A stretch of DNA of 64,000 bases from Plasmodium brasilianum (Eukaryota > Apicomplexa > Aconoidasida > Haemosporida > Plasmodiidae). Of this stretch, positions 26,907-40,813 are shown in pieces. The notes beneath the pieces are model-generated. The model ran no database searches and was not told where the DNA came from. It worked only from the letters and a program-made list of their open reading frames with translations. The stretch is taken from positions 707,025-771,024 of the forward strand of contig NC_090119.1 of assembly GCF_023973825.1 (NCBI RefSeq). The letters are read 5' to 3'. A program made the translations under genes and the position numbers. Each line of letters begins with the position of its first letter. The first letter of the stretch is position 1.

Positions 26907-28317
26907 TGTATAAAAGAATATATGAATTCAATAAAATAAATTATATCGATATCATGTTAATACATATACAAATGAAAGAAATTCTCCATAGTACATTTAT
27001 ATATAGTATATTCATTTTGTCATGCATAAAATCTAAAACGAAATTCCTTAGAAAAATGTCTTAATTAATTTTTACTTAATATTATAAGAATAAAGTACAT
27101 TCTGTATAATATAAAAAAAAGTCTTTAATTATTAATATAATAATTTGGAAAAATATATTACTTTATTGTAATTAAAACAAATTTATACAAAAAAATATTT
27201 TTCCAATTATTTATTATTCATATGGGGATTATGTAGTTGTGTATATATATTTTAAAGAAAATTAAGTTAATTTTAATACATATTTATATAAATTGTACAT
27301 TATATTGGAATATCTATTTAGGTATCTACTTTGATTTTTTATTATATTATAAATATATAGATACTATTTTTTTTGAGAGTATAGCTTTTTCGCTCCTATT
27401 AATTATTCTCTGTTTCTAATGTTAAAATAACACCACTGAAATTATTTGGATTAATGTTTACTATATTTTATAATAATATATATGTTCGTTAAGAAACAAA
27501 ACTTCATGATTATTGCTGAAATTAAAATTTTAGTAAATGAAGGAGGAATTTAAATAATATATAAATATTATACCTGAAAATAAGTATTTTTTTGTTAAAT
27601 TAGAAATATAACTTTTTAAAAAATTAGTTTTAATTATAAATTTATTGTTCCCTGAGTAAATTACATTGCATAACTATAAAATAATCCCTTAATTCTCTCC
27701 ATTCTATTACATATAAATGTTAAAGTTTTAAGTTTATTTTACATTTGACTATGTATAATATGTATTTTTGTATTGTATATATAAATATATACAAAAAATT
27801 AGATATTATCATACTATAAATTGAATTTAATTATAAAATAACAGTAACAGAAAAAAAAACTTTAAAATATTCCTAAAGCCTTTAATAAAACTTATTAATG
27901 AAATTATTTTGTATCTGTATAATAATAATTATATAGATTAATATATCAAATAAAATTTATCAATGTAATCTATATAGAATACATCCTACTAGAAAATATG
28001 TTTACAGAAAGCGTTTAACCTTCCCTTAGTAATAAAATAATTGTAAAAAATAATATCGTAATATTTTTTTTTTTTTGTATATTTAATATTATTCTATTTA
28101 TCTCTATACTTTGCTAAGTGAATTGTTCCATATAGCATTTATTTCAATGTATAAAGAGAATTATAATAATATATTCCTATTATTAATGCACATTATATAC
28201 TAATTTAGATTCCAATAAATTATAATTATACAAACCTCTTATTTTAAAGCAATTGTATTTGGAACGATGAAAATATAAATAATTATTTTATTTACAATCT
28301 TAAAAAATTATGCTTAC

Positions 28318-28428
28318 ATATGGAGGTTTCTTCTGTTTAATTTTAAGAATCTTTTTAGGAATTTTTGTTAATGCTTCCCATGCTTGATTATTGTGTATAA
28401 TTTTCTCACAACTATAGGATTTTATTTT
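28318..28428 (-). pseudogene. Orphan exon-like segment (37 codons)
   Basis: Read on the minus strand, a TTTATAG acceptor precedes 111 bases open in phase 0. They encode a Lys-rich peptide with a Cys pair near its start, NNQAWEALTKIPKK in the middle and KQKKPPY at the end, followed by a GTAAGC donor. The coding stretch is less A/T-rich than its surroundings. No complete gene could be assembled around it, so it is either a relic exon or part of a multi-exon gene I could not resolve. Family unknown. Confidence 0.35.
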
Positions 28429-28662
28429 CTATAAATGTAAATATTTTATTTAATTTATGTTAATTTCTACAAAATCCATTGTTTACTATTCCAAAATAAT
28501 TGCATTTAATAATAAAAATAAATAATTCTAAAAACGGTATTCTCAATTAAAACTTATATAAACATATTTGTGCATATAGTTAATTTCATATGTCTTAAAA
28601 ACAAATAAGAAATAACTAAAACTATATATTAAACGAATAATGAAAGAATAATATCATCTTAC

Positions 28663-28695
28663 ACACATAACTGAACGGATATCACGTATACAGCT
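28663..28695 (-). pseudogene. Orphan mini-exon-like segment (11 codons)
   Basis: On the minus strand, a TTTATAG acceptor is followed by 33 bases coding SCIRDIRSVMC and then a GTAAGA donor. It is in the same phase as, and 234 bases upstream of, the exon-like segment at 28318-28428, which suggests two exons of one broken gene. A short ATG-led hydrophobic stretch (MKFSFYVYL) lies directly before the acceptor. Evidence is weak because of its length. Confidence 0.25.
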
Positions 28696-30903
28696 CTATA
28701 AATAGACATAAAACGAAAATTTCATGAAGGGAATTATAATTTTATCTCAATGATAGTTATTGTTTAGGATGGTTAAAATTATTGTTGTTTCTATGTATAA
28801 TATTTATTTTTTCTCTATGGTTTTATTTTATGATTATTATTTTTATTTTATTTTATGATTTGAAGAAAATTCGTAAAAAACACATTTTTGTAGATTTTAA
28901 AGCATACTAAGTTTTAAAAAGTTAAGTATCCCTTTAATATGTTTACTTCTTTGATAGTAGATATTACACAATCGTTAGTATTAAATAATGTATAAAATTA
29001 AGCTTCTTATTTAATCAACTATACATTACATATTCATATGATTTAATTTTTATAATTACCTTTATAATTTTCAGAATTATCTAATAATTAATGCTAAATA
29101 CATTAATACAAGTAATATATTATTATACTTCATGGAAAAATAAATTTTCAAGTGTGATTACAAGTAATAATTGAGGTAGCAATATATTGTTAACGATATA
29201 TCTGAGGTATTCAAATAAATATGTTAAGAAACAATAGAAGTATAAAAATAATGAATAAAAATGATAATTTAACCCAAAAATATCATTACAATTTCATGGA
29301 ATTAACTTTGTTCCTTGGAATTTTAATGCTTAAAATAATATATTTAAAATAAACAAACATGAAAAATTTTATTTATATATTAAATATCATAATTTATATA
29401 TTAATATAACATATATATTCCTTTCAATCCCATATATGTGTCTTTTTCATGCTATAAATTTAATTATGAATAATTTTATTTAGATAACCTTGATACGCAC
29501 ATGTTTCCAAACAAAACTGATTATAGTGAAAAATTTTATTATTATAAATTAGAAAAGAATTAACTAATATAATATAGAATAATTAAAATTATATGTATTC
29601 CTGATTAATAGAACGTAGTTAGAGTTGTATTTACCTTGTGTAAAACGTATTTATTTAATAATACAGTAAAGTATGGCTAGTTTTTGCAAGAATATGGAAT
29701 TCAATCTTTATATATTTAATAAACATATAAATATAGAAAATAATAGTAATAAAAACATAACAATGTGTTATGCGTTAATTTTTATTTTATAACTTATAAT
29801 TTAATCAGGACGATAAAATCTTGTTATTTTTATAAGATAAATTATTAAAAGTAATTTTATGTATGAACTATGCATTTTTGTGTTAACAGACATTGGTTTA
29901 TATATGAAGAAAGGGTAGTTGTTATTATCAGAATAAAATATATAGCAAAAGGTTTGTTACTAGTTTATTATATTTTACTTAATATATATTATCTGGTTAT
30001 TACTTTTATAGAATATCTATTAAAATATATAATACGGTTAAAAGCATATTAAATTAATAAAAAATGTAATATTAATTTTTTTATTTATGTACATATAAAA
30101 AAGATAAACTCAACAAAATAATAATATGTGCTGTATTTTTTTTTATTTTTAAATCGATATATTAAGGTGTTATATTTTTTTTATGATAATAAAAAAATTA
30201 TAAATAATTTTACTGTTATGCTTATACAAATGTGAACTAAACATAAATTGTTTTTTTTTTATTGTATGGTTGTAATTTTTATGATAAAATTAAAAACAAA
30301 ATATAAGAAACTACATTTTCCTGTATGAATAATCCTAATTAATGCATATTTATGTCTTATATACCTAATTTACTAAAAATAATTAAATAATAATAGAAAC
30401 ATGTTCTTAAACGTTAAATAAAATAAGAACTACGTATATTTCAATGAAAAATATGTTTCAATGTAATTTATTTATTTGATCTTTTTCATATTATATGAAC
30501 TCGAAAATGTTAATTTATTTAGCACAAATATGCTTCAGAAATGAAAAAATATATATATAATGCTAGAAAATACATTTTTACACAATATAAAATATGCTAA
30601 TATTTTAAGTTGACAATTAAAATATAAATGATTTACTTATATTGCTTTATATATATAATTATATTAAGGAAATTTTTTAATATGAAATATATAAAAATGA
30701 ATAATTCAAATGTTATATAATTGTAGTAGGGGTATATACTTTTTTATTATCCGGTTTATAAAATTTTATATACCTTCGAATTACTGTAATAAGTATTAAA
30801 GCATTATAAGTTTAATTTTTTACAGTTAATCGTTGTACGTATTTTTTAATATTATTAATATTTATAAAATATTTTGTAAATGTTAAATTAAAAATGTTGT
30901 ATT

Positions 30904-31771
30904 TTATAGTTCAGGTGAAAATTTTAGGGGACATATACCAGGATAACATGTATCACCAACATATACTTTCCATATAATACTAATAAAGAATAAAATTATA
31001 ATTATTACTATATATAATATTTTAATAATATTTTTTTTAGATTTAATTAAAGAAATTACTTCGCTATTTTTTTTTAAATATAAAGCTGTTTTAACTATAT
31101 CTTGATGTTTAATATTATGATAGGTATTACTCGACCTATTTTGGAATAAACCTGTATTATTCCTTGGTTCTACCTTTTTTAAAGATGTATGTATATTTTT
31201 ACGTTTTTGAACATTATTATAATGTTTTGAGTTATTATATTTGTTTTTTAAATTGTGTTCAAATTGAAGTGAATCATAATGTTTTTGTAATTTTGTGTAT
31301 CTCATTAAATCAATAAATTCCTGATTAGAAATGTCACGCTGCATTAAATTAGTAAATGTTTTTCGAAATTCATCCTCATTTTCCAATAAATTTAGTCTTT
31401 CTACAGAGGAATTATCACTTTTGTATAATAAATCATCTGTTCCTTTTTTTAACATGTTATGTTTTCGTTCTTCTGCTACTATTGTTTCACTACATAGTAA
31501 TCTTCTAAATCCTGCACTGAGTGTGTTATTTCGATTGTATTCTTTTTCGCATGATTTACGATGTACGGTTAGATAAATATAAGGTTGCATATTCTATATT
31601 CAAAAAGAGAATATATATTATTTTAATAAAAAACATATTTTATATAAAAAAATAAAATAACACAAAAGAACAAAAACAGTATATATATAATGAGTGTTGT
31701 ACCTCAGAGAGATATTTGCAAGTCCATATTAAAATGAAAAAAATAATAGATTTAGTATAAAAGGTAAACAT
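30904..31771 (-). CDS. Plasmodium exported protein, unknown function (two exons)
   Basis: Minus-strand exons 31703-31771 and 30904-31593 join at a GTACAA donor and a GAATATAG acceptor in phase 0, giving 252 residues. Exon 1 encodes 23 residues, a short polar start then IIFFILIWTCKYLSE, a clear signal-peptide core. FRRLLCSE at residues 52-59 sits where the export motif falls in its neighbours but fits PEXEL only loosely (R-x-L-x-C or R-x-L-x-S). A long hydrophilic region with many Asn, Lys and His follows. One strong membrane segment near 222-242 (IIKILYIVIIIILFFISIIW) ends in a short Cys-containing tail, CYPGICPLKF. The single membrane segment and minus orientation separate it from the two-TM array. 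Export is inferred from context. Confidence 0.8.
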
Positions 31772-34700
31772 ATTTGTATTTTGTTGTATAATGAATATTT
31801 TAAATGTTCACAAAAATTTTGCAATAATTAAGGTATTAGACGTATATAATATTTTTGATAATATTTAATAAATGTTTGTTTTATAATTTATTTTATTTTT
31901 TTTTTTATTATATCAACATAGAAAAACCTTATATATTTTTATTTAAATAAGTATAAATGTAGAATATACAGAAAAACAATAATATATATTATTAAAAAAA
32001 AAAAATTAATAAGAGTTTTATTTAAAATAGTCGTTAGGTAATATTATTGAAATAAAATTAATAAGATATGATTTATTAAATTTTAAGAATATAAAATTGC
32101 TTAAAAATTATAACTCAACTACATACAACTTATTTCTAAAAAGAACAATTATATAGACTATATAAGTAAATAAAATATTTCATTAAGGATATAATAGAGG
32201 ATTAAAATCTAGAAGTAATATTTGCATTAGTATATATGTAAAAAGTAGTTTTAGTACAATTTGTTTAAATCCGTTTCTGGATGATGAAAAATAAATAATT
32301 TTCTAGAGATTATATATTAATTATTCTGTAATATTATTGATAAATATTATTAGTGGAAAAAAAAAAGCTATAGATAAACTTAGCAAACTAATAATATATT
32401 ACATACGTTTATATACATATACAGTATTAATTTTAACTATAATTGTATATTAATTAATAAAAACTATGTTTATGATATATAATTATATAATGCATAAGTA
32501 GTTTCATTTTATGTAATAAAAAATATAAGAGATTTTTGATATGTATAATAATTTAAAAATGCACTTTATTTAATCCTTGAAAAGGAAGTGTATTCATATA
32601 TGAAGTGAACACTCGTAATAATAAAGTGTTAAAAAACATATTAAAATTATAAAATATATACTTTTATTGTACTTGGTTTTAAGAAGATTCCAGTAATATA
32701 ATTAGAATGCAATAAGGTAATAAAAAAAAAAAAGATATATAAAAGAACATCTTTTTATGACATACATTTTTTTGTTAAACATGTTTCTCTTATTATTTTT
32801 GTACATTATTTATTTTTTTTTTGTAGTTCTTGTAATTTTAAAAAATTATTTTTATTTTAAGTATTTTTTTTTCATTTGATAAATTTATTTGATTTTTGTT
32901 AATAATTTTATATTATTAAATTCAATACGAAATCCTCATAAAAAATAATCCATGAAATCAAGAGAAATATTTTTTAAAACTATGTTAACAAAATTTGTTG
33001 TGATGAATTATGATTAATAAAATTAAAATGCTAAGAATAATAAAAGGAAAGAGTTTTATATTGTATTTATATGAAATATATAATTTATTTACAACTTTAT
33101 GTATATTTGATAAATTTTTTTTTTTTTTCTCACTTTTTATTTTTTTTTTAATATATTATGAATATCATAGTTTGATACCGTAATTTAAGCATTATATTTA
33201 TTTAAACGTGATAGAAAATTAATAAAAATTTATATGATTTAATGAATCTTTTATTATACCATAAGAATTATATTATATATTTCTTTATTTGTTTACTTAT
33301 TAAAAATATAATATATAATAATAAATTTAATATGTTCAGTATGCATATTTTTAACATAGTATAAATAGAAATATTGCAATCATAAAAAGTAACACAACGA
33401 AAAAAAAGAGTATAATTAATTTAATTATATTTAGCAAAATACAACTGTTTAAACAACAGATTATTGTTTTCTTGTTTTTACTTAATATGTATAAATTCCT
33501 AAAGTAAGAACTGTTGTATAGATTATTAAAATATTTTACTTGAATATCTAAACTAGTAGTTCATATTATTTCGTAGTTCACTTTATAATTACCTATATAT
33601 TATGATATAGAATACAATCTTAAAGAATAAAATGTCTTCAAAATAAAATAAAAAAAAATTTGTCTTGAAGATAAATATAATTTTATTTTATGTACATACT
33701 TTTAGTTATACAGATAAATATAGAGTCGTATAGTACTATAAAATAAGCTTGTTTTACATTGAATTACACTGAATATGAAACATATAATATTTATGTATGT
33801 TATGCTAATGTAAAATACGTGATATTATTGTTATATTTAATTAATGTTGTTTAATCATATTGGATTAAATATTTTCGTTCTATATAAAATATATTTAATA
33901 TCAAATCGTGTAATTCTAGAATTGATATATCAAAAAATATTATTTAATATTTTATCACATAACTGACTAATTAGTTAACGAACTATAAAAATTATTATAT
34001 TTGTATTCTACATTAATATATAACATATTTTTATTATTACAACTTATTAGACAATATAAAGAAAATTATATTTTTCACAGCACCTAATGATAATGTTATT
34101 TGCAACTATTTATCGAATTGTCGTTACAAAAATTATATACATGAATTTGAAATCATAAATATCATATATACTATGTTAAGCTTGATTAATAACATTAGTA
34201 TTATTAATTAATATTAGAATATTTTTAACTTAAAATTCTTCTTACTTAGTAACAAAAGAAAATTTCTACAAAAGAATTACTATTTAAATTCAGGGTGTTT
34301 CTTATACCTCACTAAAAAGTTTAATACTAATTTTTATATAAGAAGCTTTTTTAGTTCTCTTATAATCAAACTCAGCCGTATCCTATTATTTTTCATTAAT
34401 ATTCTTAAAAAAATTTATTCTTTAATTTATGTATTTTTGTATTTTTTTAATCACTCTTCATTTAACATGTACAGTTATTTATTGCATATTACCAATGATT
34501 ATTATAATTTAACATTTATAAATTAGGATTATATGTAGTGTTATACGCTATATAGTATATCGAGAAATTTATATATGTCTTCTAATTTCTAGAACATTTA
34601 TTAGTTAACTGATTATTTTGTTTATATAGATATATAAACATGTTTATATTTTTTTTATTGAAGGAAGCATTATTCTCCAAATGGAGTAATATATTATTAA

Positions 34701-37353
34701 AAAATTTATACTGGTAAATAAGACACCATTAAAGAATTAATTCACTGTCATAATTTATTAAAGGAATAATGGAAGAGCACAATTATTTTTCACTGAAATA
34801 AATTATAGTTTGAGAAAAAGAAAAAATATGTAAAATACAATAAATGTTAATGTAATTACTGGAAAGTATTAAGTAAATTCTTCCTATGTATCATTCTAAT
34901 GTTCTTCTAGTCATGTGCAGCTTTTATATGTAATAAGATTCATTGAAATTGTGCAGCATCATGTATCTAGTTAACAAATTTTAAAAATAGTCAACATTTG
35001 CAGCTGTAGAAATTTTATAAAAACCATAATTACCTTTGAAAATATGAAATTTCCTACAAAAACTATAATTCCTTTGTATAATATATATATATACAGATTA
35101 TTATATAATCACGCTTATTTTACAGTATGTACGTAAGTACTATATATATAATGACTGAAAAATGAAAACATTTTACACTTAGTAAAAGAAGTAATTTTTA
35201 CTAGAAATATATAGAGGCGAAAACATTTAAAAAGTTTTTCCTTTTCTAAAAAGAAAAAAATATAGATATACATAAATAAATTATAGTTGTAACCATATAT
35301 TTGATACATTACACCCTAAAATAATTGAACATGTATAAGAATATTTTATTTTTTTTATATATTTTAGTATACAAAATGTATAAACATGTAAATAATATGA
35401 ATAAATATAATAGTATTTTAAATTTAACTAATATTATAGGTTTGTCTTAAATATTAATAATATTATTTAATTATAAAAAATACTAATAGAAAATATATGT
35501 AAAATCCATTAATATATATATAATAACACAATTTTATTATTGAATATATATTTCATATGTAGATAATTAGAGGTTTCAAAAGAATAAAAGGCTATATGTA
35601 TAAGATTTCCTAATTTAGGGGAAAAATAAATAATTTAGTTGAACGCAGTTATATTTTTTAGGAAAAAAAGTTAAACAATTTTCTAGAGAAATTGAGTGAT
35701 TCTAAAATTGAAAAGAAGACTAAATTTTTAGAATGATTTAATTATATAATACACGTTTATTACATTATTTACCTTATAAGGCATATGTGTATTTTTATGA
35801 ATATTTAAATGTTTTAAAATATATTTTATATAGAAACTTTAGCTGTAAGTAAAAAGGATAGACGAATAAATTGTGAGGAAACGTAAAAAAAACTATATAA
35901 GTACCTTTATGTATATATCAATTGATGTTTTCTATATATGATAACAATTAAAATGTAATAATATTTTTTTAAGGTATATATTTTTTGTCGGAAATTTAAA
36001 AAATTATATTAATTTAGTGATATATTCCAGTTTTTTAATTATTCACATGAAAGATATAGCTATTTAAGTATAATGATATAAAGAGATATCTTCGATTATT
36101 ACAATAATTGTACGTATTTTGTTTTTATATGTATTACATTATTAGTTATAAAATATAAAAACAGAAATGTTGGGGTATAACGTATTTTTGTTGTTAAAAG
36201 TATTTTTAATAAAATATTATTTATTTGTATATTTATCTCGATTTACTGTACTGTATTTCTAAAACTTATTCTCACTGTATATTTTTAAAAGAATAAAGGA
36301 AAAATAATATATCTTTTCTAAAAGTATAGATAGAAAAATTAATAATTAATGTATTCTTTTATAATATATTGTTATTGGTTCTATTTTGTTATGTACATAT
36401 AGTATAGTACATATTATTGTGAATTTATTTAGTGCGTTATATTTTTAAATTAGTGAAATTATATATAACATTTACATATAGTTATTATCCTTAAGCCACT
36501 ATTATTATTTTTTTTTTTATTATATTAATATTTTTTCTATATACATATAATTAATTAAAAAGAAATTTAAGAAATCAAAAAGATAAATGTATTTATTCTT
36601 AATTTAGAAATAAAAGAATAAATTTAATCTAATTAAAATATGGAATTTTTGAAATTTATGGTATCAAAATAAAAAATAAATTTATATTTAGTTTTAGAAT
36701 ATGTATTTCTTCATATATTACGTAGTATATATAAATTTAACTTATGTTAAAAAATTATACTCAATAAAAGCTTGTATATAATTAAAGACTAATTAATGTA
36801 TTTGTTACAATTAATATAACATTATATGTTTTTTTTTTATTATTACATTTATTATAATGTACGAATTAATATTTTATTAAAAAATATTTAGTTTTACCAA
36901 ATTACAAAGTTTATAGAATTATAATTATTAATATGATAACAATCATAATATTTATAATAATTATCCTAATATATAAAGGAATATAAAATATATATATTTT
37001 CTACATTCTGTATAGTACATAAACGTAGAATATATATATAATAAAAAATTACATATTTATTTCTTAGTTTATTTTGAAAATCATAAATAATATAATCATT
37101 TAATTAGTTAACAATTTTATATAAAAAAATTATGAATTTTAAATATTAATGAAACAATTAGAATTATTTTATTTTAGTGAATGTAATTTTACATTGTATA
37201 TCTGATAAAATAAAAATAGTCCTATATAGTTTACTAAATATTTACAAAGTAATAATAAAAATATAATTTTAACTAAATTTAACAAACTTCGTCCTTATGA
37301 GTACATAATTGAAGTTGATTCATTTTGATAATATAATTTAAATAGCTTATATG
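31772..37353. other. Long intergenic spacer
   Basis: The spacer separates divergent genes and so probably carries both promoters. Only low-complexity short frames were found. From about 36.17 kb onward the sequence matches the 5' modules before the genes at 9814 and 56087: the TTGGGGTATAACGTATTTTTG block, a poly(T)-rich stretch near 36.51 kb, and a TTCTACATTCTGTATAG element near 37.0 kb. Confidence 0.55.
36168..36241 (+). promoter_or_regulatory. Shared upstream block, copy 2 (1.2 kb before the gene at 37354)
   Basis: TTGGGGTATAACGTATTTTTG is followed by AAAGTATTTTTAATAAAATA. It is nearly identical in order to the copy at 54833-54905 and similar to that at 8560-8630. Its distance to the start codon is kept within about 70 bases in the three cases. 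Confidence 0.6.
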
Positions 37354-38267
37354 ATGGAACAAAATACAAAATTACATATTATTATTAAAATTGCTGTTTT
37401 TCTCTTTGTAAGGTGGATATTCAAATTTAACCGTGATTCGGTGCGATTATATTACTTACGTATATTTATCTTATTTGTATTTGTAATATTTCATTTTTTT
37501 TTTTTTTTTTGTACTATTTTTATAGAATTATATTATATTTTCATATAAAAAAATAAATATTTTCTTTGTTCATTTAGAGTAAATTTAGTAAATCTATGCA
37601 TGAGAATTGCTGTATTAGTAGACGATTATATACGAGAAATTATAGATCATTAGCCAAATATAAAAAGAATAAGGATTCAAATAATATTTGTTTGGAAGAA
37701 GATATAAAAAGTAATAAAGTGAATGAACAAAAAGATATATCTTATAATAAAAAAAAGGGCAAAAGAACAAACAAATTAACAAATAAAAGCTTATTAAATA
37801 AATCGCAATACTATACAGAAGTTATAGATTATAATAATGGAATGTTTGATGGAAAGCATTACCATTTTGAAAAAAAATGGATCAAAAAAAAAGATTATGA
37901 CAATTTTCTTGAAAAAAAAAGGAGAATTAATGATATAGCTTTAAAAAAAATAAAATTTAGAAGTTACGGATTTGGAGCTGCCATATTCTTTCTTTTTTTC
38001 TTATTTGGAATAGGGTTACCCATATTACGGACTTTTGACTTTGTTGACGATTCAACTTTTACACCATTTAAAACTTGTTGGGAATTTATATATAAAGGAT
38101 TAAATCTAGGAGAAATTAAGGCAGGATCATCAGTACCAGGGGTAGAAAATTTTTTTTTAGCAGTATTTTTAGTACTTACGATTATATTAGCTGCTTTAAT
38201 TATAGTAGCGATTCCTAAGATTTTACGAAATAATGAAAAATATAAAAAACTTAAGTATATGTCTTAG
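37354..38267 (+). CDS. fam-l/fam-m-type exported two-TM protein (HFEKKW subtype, probably fam-m)
   Basis: Exons 37354-37440 and 37578-38267 in phase 0 give 258 residues. An ATG at 37351 lies one codon upstream; I chose the second because it gives the 29-codon first exon of all paralogues. The donor is GTGCGA, weaker than the GTATGA-like donors of its neighbours. The export-site position (52-56) reads RSLAK. The signature NNGMFDGKHYHFEKKW and LKKIKFRSYGFG match the gene at 9814. Membrane segments lie near 159-179 and 221-242, and the tail carries KILRNNEKYKKLK. The inter-membrane loop is longer than in the 9814 gene and unrelated in sequence. It is followed by an SHLEKK-type gene 2.5 kb downstream on the same strand, so the doublet order is reversed relative to 5.3-10.7 kb. 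Confidence 0.86.
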
Positions 38268-40813
38268 AGAGATGAATAATATTAATTATACATTTTATTG
38301 TAATAATGCTATTAATCTGATGCAATATATATGATATTATTATTGATATAATTTTAATATACATAAATTTATTTGCTATAAATTTATAAATATATAATGG
38401 TATTCTCCGTGCATATTGCATAATACAGAAAAAAAATTTTCTCTACAATTTTTTGAGAATTAGAATATTTTAATATTTTATTATAAGCATTTTAATAAAC
38501 AAATAATTATATCATTACTCTATACATTTGACATAACATGTATATTTATGTATTCACACTAATCTATATAATATATATATATATAAATATATATATATTT
38601 GTACTTTAAAATGAATAAATAATATAACATATACATATATTTATAAAATATTTGTGATAATTTATAATTATACTAATAATTTCTATTTTTTACCTAATGT
38701 CTTTCTAGTCTAAAATTATTTAGTATAGTGGTTATTAAGAAAATGTATTATTATTCTTAAGTTAAGAATAAATGTTACTTGTTTTGTATTTTATGAAAAT
38801 AATTGCATAAAATTTGCTATACGTATATATATTTATTTTTATTTTATGAAGCAAATTAACATATATATTATACCACGTGTATATTGTAGAGTATTTTATA
38901 GAAAGTGCTAACTGTCAAAACATTTTTAAGAGAATTTTAGTTTTTTTGGAATTATATAAATGTGTAACTATGAATATATAATGAAAAATTATCTTATTTA
39001 AATAGCTGTTATTTATAATATTTTACTAAATTGGTTATTATTAACCAATTTATTTAATTGAAGAATCAAAAACCTTTATCACATTTATTATCACGCTTAA
39101 TTATAGTGCCAATTCAATTTCACAAAAATTAATTAAATATATTCTAAAATGAAAAATAATAAAAAAATTTATATTATATTTAATTTTTTATGTCATTCAT
39201 AGAATAAATTAGTTAATTAAGCTTAATCTTATATTCATATTATTCTGTACAAATATTTTTTTCTACATTTTGATAATAGTGAAATTCTGATAATACATTA
39301 TATATCTGTAAAATTCTAAATTATGCATAAAATTAATTAAAATAAATATGTATATTCTACAAAATTTACATAACATGTTGGTATTTATTTATGACTTGTG
39401 CTATAGCGTCAGATCTATACATATATTTAGTAATGTTTTCGTTTTTTTTTAAATATATATATAAATGCCCATAGTTTATATTGACTATTAGTAATTCCAT
39501 ATAATTATAGAGCTAATTTTTCAAATAAAATTAATTAAAAAAATATGAATTTTTTCTTAAAAGAATTTATAAATATTAGTTTACATTTTACGTTAGGATT
39601 CATGAATTCGAATTCACATTATTTCTAAGGAGTCAACATTTATTGGTGTAATTTTATTTTTTGTATCAAATATACAGAGGGATTTTTGAATATTAAATAT
39701 TACAATTCTGCTCTAATATATAAGTTGATATGTTTTTATACTCTTCCATTATTTCTGTTGTGTAAATTTTGATTTAATTACATTTTAAAAAATCACTTAA
39801 ATATTTATTATAATATGATGCTATAAGAAAAAAATAAATGAATATTTATTTTTAAAAAAATAAAAAAAATATATTAATGTACCACTAATATACTACTAAC
39901 AATGCATTTGATAGAAGTATTGATTTTCTTATTTTATTAAATCCGAACTCCATGTATATGTATATAATTATAGAAAGAAAAAAAATTAAGTCGAAAATAA
40001 AAAAAAATATTTTATAGAAATAAAGGAATGAATTTAACTTAATTAGAAATAATAATTTTAAAAAACTATTATTCAACAATTATAATATATGTGCAATTAA
40101 CATAATGTTGTTTTATATATTTTGTGGTATACTATAATTTAGATTTTATAAATATATATTTTAACCTCTTAAAAAATGGAGGGATCATAATTAATATAAT
40201 ATAAAATTATACAAAATATAGTAACTTCATTTATCATTTCTATTATTCGGTTATTATAATAATTAATATTATTTATCAATAATATCCGACGTTTTGAAAA
40301 ATTTATATTTATAAAATTAAAATTATTACTATAAACATATTGTTAAAAGTAGTTATTGTTGAACTATATTTATGAGTGTATTCTATATATTCTATAAATT
40401 ATATATTCTATATATTCCATATACTACATAAACTGAATATACAGAAATATTAAGTAATCTTTATTTATTTTTTTTAAAATATTAATGATAAATTGTTTAA
40501 TTTCTATAATATATAAAAGAATTAAATTATATATATTGAATTATTAAAAACGAATTCAAAATATCTCATTTCAATGAATATTTGTTTTTTAAAAATAAGA
40601 TTGGTATAAGAATTAAACAACATAATTAAAAGATATATTTCCTTTCAATGTTCTAAAAAATATTTTGGGTATATAAATTTAACTATGATTTTACTAAAAA
40701 ATACTGAAAAAATATATTTAAAATAAATATAACATCATTTGTTATTAGAAGTTTAGTATGCTACAGTTTATATATTCTATACTTAATATGTTACATTATT
40801 GTAAAAATATATA
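38268..40813. other. Intergenic within second doublet
   Basis: No gene seen. It holds a (TA)n-rich tract at 38564-38598 and a series of TTCTATATATTC-like units at 40380-40440. The same kind of element lies about 420-440 bases before the ATG of the genes at 5327, 9814 and 56087. GTTATTAGAAG at 40741-40751 matches the proximal 5' element. Confidence 0.55.
38564..38598. repeat. TA-rich microsatellite
   Basis: Alternating A and T with a few interruptions, intergenic. Confidence 0.8.

Larger units (their letters stand above)
26907..30903. other. Intergenic with two orphan exon-like pieces
   Basis: The first few hundred bases are the 5' flank of the PIR gene. Two minus-strand segments at 28318-28428 and 28663-28695 look like internal exons and are listed separately. 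The rest is A/T-rich with no supportable gene; the 60-codon frames near 27.3 and 29.9 kb are low-complexity. Confidence 0.5.

Noticed and set aside
31331..31576. 81-codon plus-strand ORF
   Set aside because: Antisense shadow of exon 2 of the minus-strand exported-protein gene.
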